DNA from: Irpex lacteus
Taxonomy: Eukaryota > Basidiomycota > Agaricomycetes > Polyporales > Irpicaceae
Direction: 5' to 3'
NCBI GenBank assembly: GCA_001986395.2
Contig: MQVO02000003.1
Span: 372,001-436,000 of the forward strand
DNA: 64,000 nt
Shown: piece by piece, positions 61,290-64,000 of the stretch
Layout of the letters: every line of letters begins with the position of its first letter
Numbering within the stretch: the stretch's first letter is position 1
Program-made: the position numbers and the translations under genes
The notes under the pieces: model-generated
Told to the model about the DNA's origin: nothing
Database searches by the model: none
The model's input: the letters and a program-made list of their open reading frames with translations, nothing else

Positions 61290-61712
61290 ATGGACAGCGT
61301 GTTAATAGACATCACAGCTAGCACACAGATGAAGACCACTTCGACGAAGCCCACGGTCATCATAGGAGAGACCACCTTTAACCACCACCATGATGCGACT
61401 GGGCACATCGAAGATGAGACACCAGCAAGGTTTCTAAACCTAGAAACCGGAAAGGAAGAAGGGCCGCCAATTGGAGTCCACTTAAACCAATCTTTGTTCG
61501 AGTCAGACTCTGGCATGGCGTGGCTTGTTTGCGATAGCTGCGACCACCTGTTCCAGGTGTTTATCAATGCCACCATCTCCGTCGTGGCTGCTGGCCCTAC
61601 TAGTAAGTATAATAGCTCTTCGCTACGTGTGACTACGTTGCTGACCGCAAACGCTTTCGCAGCCCCGCCCCGTACGTTTCAGAACTTTGCCCTTAGTGTA
61701 ATTGTGCGCTGA
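61290..61712 (+). CDS. Small unknown protein
   Basis: Predicted 120 residues from exons 61290-61602 and 61663-61712. The intron (61603-61662) has a consensus GTAAGT donor, a TGCTGAC branch and a CGCAG acceptor, and it joins in frame. The protein is polar and mildly acidic (MDSVLIDITASTQMKT, TGHIEDETPARFLNLETGK, LVCDSCDHLFQVFINATI); CDSC is the only Cys pair. No signal peptide or known domain. The unspliced frame also stays open to the same stop, so the intron is not forced. Transcription is unproven. Confidence 0.4.
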   Translation: MDSVLIDITASTQMKTTSTKPTVIIGETTFNHHHDATGHIEDETPARFLNLETGKEEGPPIGVHLNQSLFESDSGMAWLVCDSCDHLFQVFINATISVVAAGPTSKYNSSSLRVTTLLTANAFAAPPRTFQNFALSVIVR

Positions 61713-62590
61713 TTATTATGGCCCTCAGCCCCTATCCCTCCTCTTGACACCAAGTGAAGGCTCGAGAGAACAAGACGGAGATGTCTTGAATGCAGATGGC
61801 CAAGATGTCGTCCGAAACTGAAGCACCTAGGGTAAAAAGAATGAGAATGTGAATAGTATGAGGCGAGCATAGTCGAGAAAACGTTGTAATAAGGAAGCAC
61901 CGACCTCTTGTATGATACTGTTTCTATTCAGCGCATGTTTGCAGGGATAAAAGTCACTGCCGAACCCGGTCCTCTAACGCTAGAGTGTCAACTGCATAGG
62001 CGGCTCACGTATGAAAGCATGATCCCCAAGACTTCTTCCCGCATGGGACATACAAAAGCTTGACAGCTTATGATGGACGCTGTACACAGAGAAGTGTCAC
62101 GGCTAGAGATATAACCGAAAGACGAGCATCGTCTGTAATCGACAGATGGCGAGATGATTAGTAGAAGTGCTTTCGCATGGATTTCAGCCCACCAATCGCG
62201 GCGGCTTCATATTGCTCAGACCAACGTATAACCCAACCAGTTATAGCATGCAGAAACGAAACTACGCACTATCTTAGTATCCATCTCACTGTAAGTTCGT
62301 ATGTTGAGGTATACTTGCGACGAGTGGTAACGCTCTTCGCCGCCGAGCAGGGGCGGTTATCAGATAAGTGATTACAACATCTCAATCGCCAGTAAATACT
62401 ACGAAGACTTCTGTCTCCAATGTCAATGACATTGCAATAACAGCTGGCGTATATCGTGACTCACCCGGTCAGATGGAAAGATATCAGTCACACGTATGAG
62501 CGTATGACATCGTTGAGGGATCGATAACATCGCCAAGAGACTATGAGACTATGACCGAACATAAACTTGCTTTAAGCTTTCCAACGCGGC
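61713..62590. other. Intergenic, no gene seen
   Basis: About 880 bases between the small unknown gene and the 3' end of the helicase gene. Short frames only. Confidence 0.4.
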
Positions 62591-64000
62591 CTATCGAATA
62601 TCCACAAACGTCAGCCATCGTAAGAAGGTATTCAACTTAGTTGAATGATACGTCACCTCATAGTGGGGGGCGAGAGGAGCAAGATCCTTTTCTTGGACTC
62701 TCAAACGCTTGATAGCGTCCAGGTGGCCTGCCTCTCTCATAACGTTCTTGAAATGACGTGCCTGTCGAGGATCCCGTTTGGTGAGAATCAACAAGCAACT
62801 GTAGGTGCAGAAGTACTACCTCTTGCTCTTCGACCAATGTCCATGCGTGCCCTTCACGTCCAGCCCTTGCCGTACGCCCCACTCTGTGAACATACTTACG
62901 CATGTCCACGGGGGCGTCGTAGCTGACGACATGGGATACATGCGTGATGTCAATACCTCGCGAGATAAGATCAGAGCATACGAGTCTGATAAACATAAAC
63001 ATCGATTAGCGATATCGTTTTGATCTTGCGCAGAGATCACGTACATGTGAATCTCCTGGCTCTTGAACTTTTCCAGAACAGCCTTGCGGTCGCTTGGGCT
63101 GAGATCGCTGGAGTATGGCTGGATCACGACCTTACTCTCATCTTGTCCAGATGCATGCGAGTGTCGGCTGGTTTCGAAGAACTGGAAGAGCTGTACCAAG
63201 CGCGTGGTGGACTCGGCCGATTTTGTGAAGACGATGGCGTTTCGCACTTGATGTGCATGAATGAGGTGGAACAAGATGAGCGGTTTCTGCGACGTTTCAC
63301 AAACCACCATATGTTCCTTGAATAGGAATGTTAGAATGCATACGTATCAAGAGATGAATAGAAAACGTACTCTGAGAGAAGCAGGCATCGTGAACCGTTC
63401 CATGACTACATCCATGATATGCTCTTCCGTGTCTTCAGAACTCTTCTTCGCCGAATCCTGTACAATGAAGTACTTCGGCTCGCGGAGACTCAGAGCGGCG
63501 ATCTTCGAAGGGTCCCGAGTCAACGTAGCGGAGAATAACAGTTTTTGGCACGAAGGTTCGGTCCGTTCGTCTAGTCGAGTATGAATGTGGGGCATATCTC
63601 GGAGAAGACTGAGAAACGCCGGCGCCAGTGCATCCGGAGTGGAGAGTGTATTGTGTCTCGCGTTGTCATCTGGTTTGCTAGTAAGCGGCTTCGGCCGTGT
63701 GGCAGCGAGCACTTGGGCCAACCAATCTTGGAAGGACTGAGCGAGCAGCCTGTCGGCCTCATCGACGACCTGTACGTGACGAATTACAAAAGAGTTAAGT
63801 GTATTTTCAGATATGTCAGGCACGAACGTACCAGGAAACGGAGATGCTGAAGAGAGAAATTGGGCGAAGAGTTGAGATGATCTATCAAACGCCCGGGTGT
63901 GCATATCAAGATGTCGACTTTGCTCGAGCCACCTTGCAATCTGACAAGATACGTTCATAGATGTTCACTGATAAAACTCGGACAGACTCACCCAGAAGAT
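62591..64000 (-). CDS. DBP6: DEAD-box RNA helicase, DBP6/DDX51-like (partial)
   Basis: Nucleolar ATP-dependent helicase for early 60S ribosomal subunit assembly. The 5' part lies beyond the right edge. Exons 64000-63992 (partial), 63940-63832, 63769-63371, 63316-63045, 62985-62820, 62761-62591. Motifs present: Ib [98 protein letters not shown]. The DEADRLL-SFQDWL and SATLTRDP context is that of Dbp6/DDX51 rather than other DEAD-box groups. Motifs Q, I and Ia would be outside. The C-terminal end after APLAPHYE is the least certain part. Confidence 0.88.

Overview
This is intron-dense fungal DNA, most likely from a mushroom-forming basidiomycete (Agaricomycetes). Almost every gene is cut by 45-70 base introns with GTRNGT donors and CTRAY-like branch sites, exons of 20-30 bases are common, and families typical of Agaricomycetes are present (DUF6533 membrane proteins, MYND-finger proteins, F-box/LRR proteins). 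No bacterial, viral or organelle genes were seen. Gene models were built by hand from frame continuity, splice signals and family motifs, so internal exon edges are predictions.

Layout. 1-1268: divergent histone H2A/H2B pair, H2A cut by the window edge. 1807-5454: HECT-like E2-binding (UBE3D-type) protein with a long extra N-terminus. 6354-8088: DUF6533 seven-helix protein. 8552-11936: two-RRM RNA-binding protein. About 12990-13923: second, probably C-terminally truncated DUF6533 gene. 14.3-15.7 kb: coding-like debris and degenerate tandem repeats. 15833-17244: homoserine dehydrogenase. 17596-19152: second H2A/H2B pair in the same arrangement as the first. 19749-21005: signal peptidase subunit SPC2, divergent from ERG2. 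21452-24272: two intact tandem ERG2 (C-8 sterol isomerase) genes. 24.9-26.1 kb: a small secreted-protein gene and a decayed relative. 26879-30328: two diverged tandem paralogues with an F-box-like N-terminus. 30.4-33.9 kb: mostly non-coding, with a hairpin and AACTTGA-rich repeats. 33964-35767: GIT1-type MFS transporter. 36276-38475: MYND-finger protein with two alternative last exons. 39153-40390: BTB protein. 40689-42091: trans-L-3-hydroxyproline dehydratase. 42519-45127: NPR3. 45794-48183: F-box/LRR protein. 48.2-51.9 kb: no recognised gene. 51932-52595: ERG28. 53077-56036: vacuolar Ca2+/H+ antiporter, 19 exons. 56486-60575: peroxisomal multifunctional beta-oxidation enzyme FOX2, 24 exons. 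61290-61712: small unknown gene. 62591-64000: DBP6-type DEAD-box helicase, cut by the right edge.

Most genes are unrelated housekeeping genes. Two themes recur. Sterol synthesis appears as duplicated ERG2 plus ERG28, the scaffold of the ergosterol complex. Local duplication appears in the histone pairs, the ERG2 pair, the DUF6533 pair, the F-box-like pair, the small secreted pair and the MYND last exon. The most unusual signal is in the two DUF6533 genes: each needs a 2-nucleotide exon, at the same place in the protein, to stay in frame.
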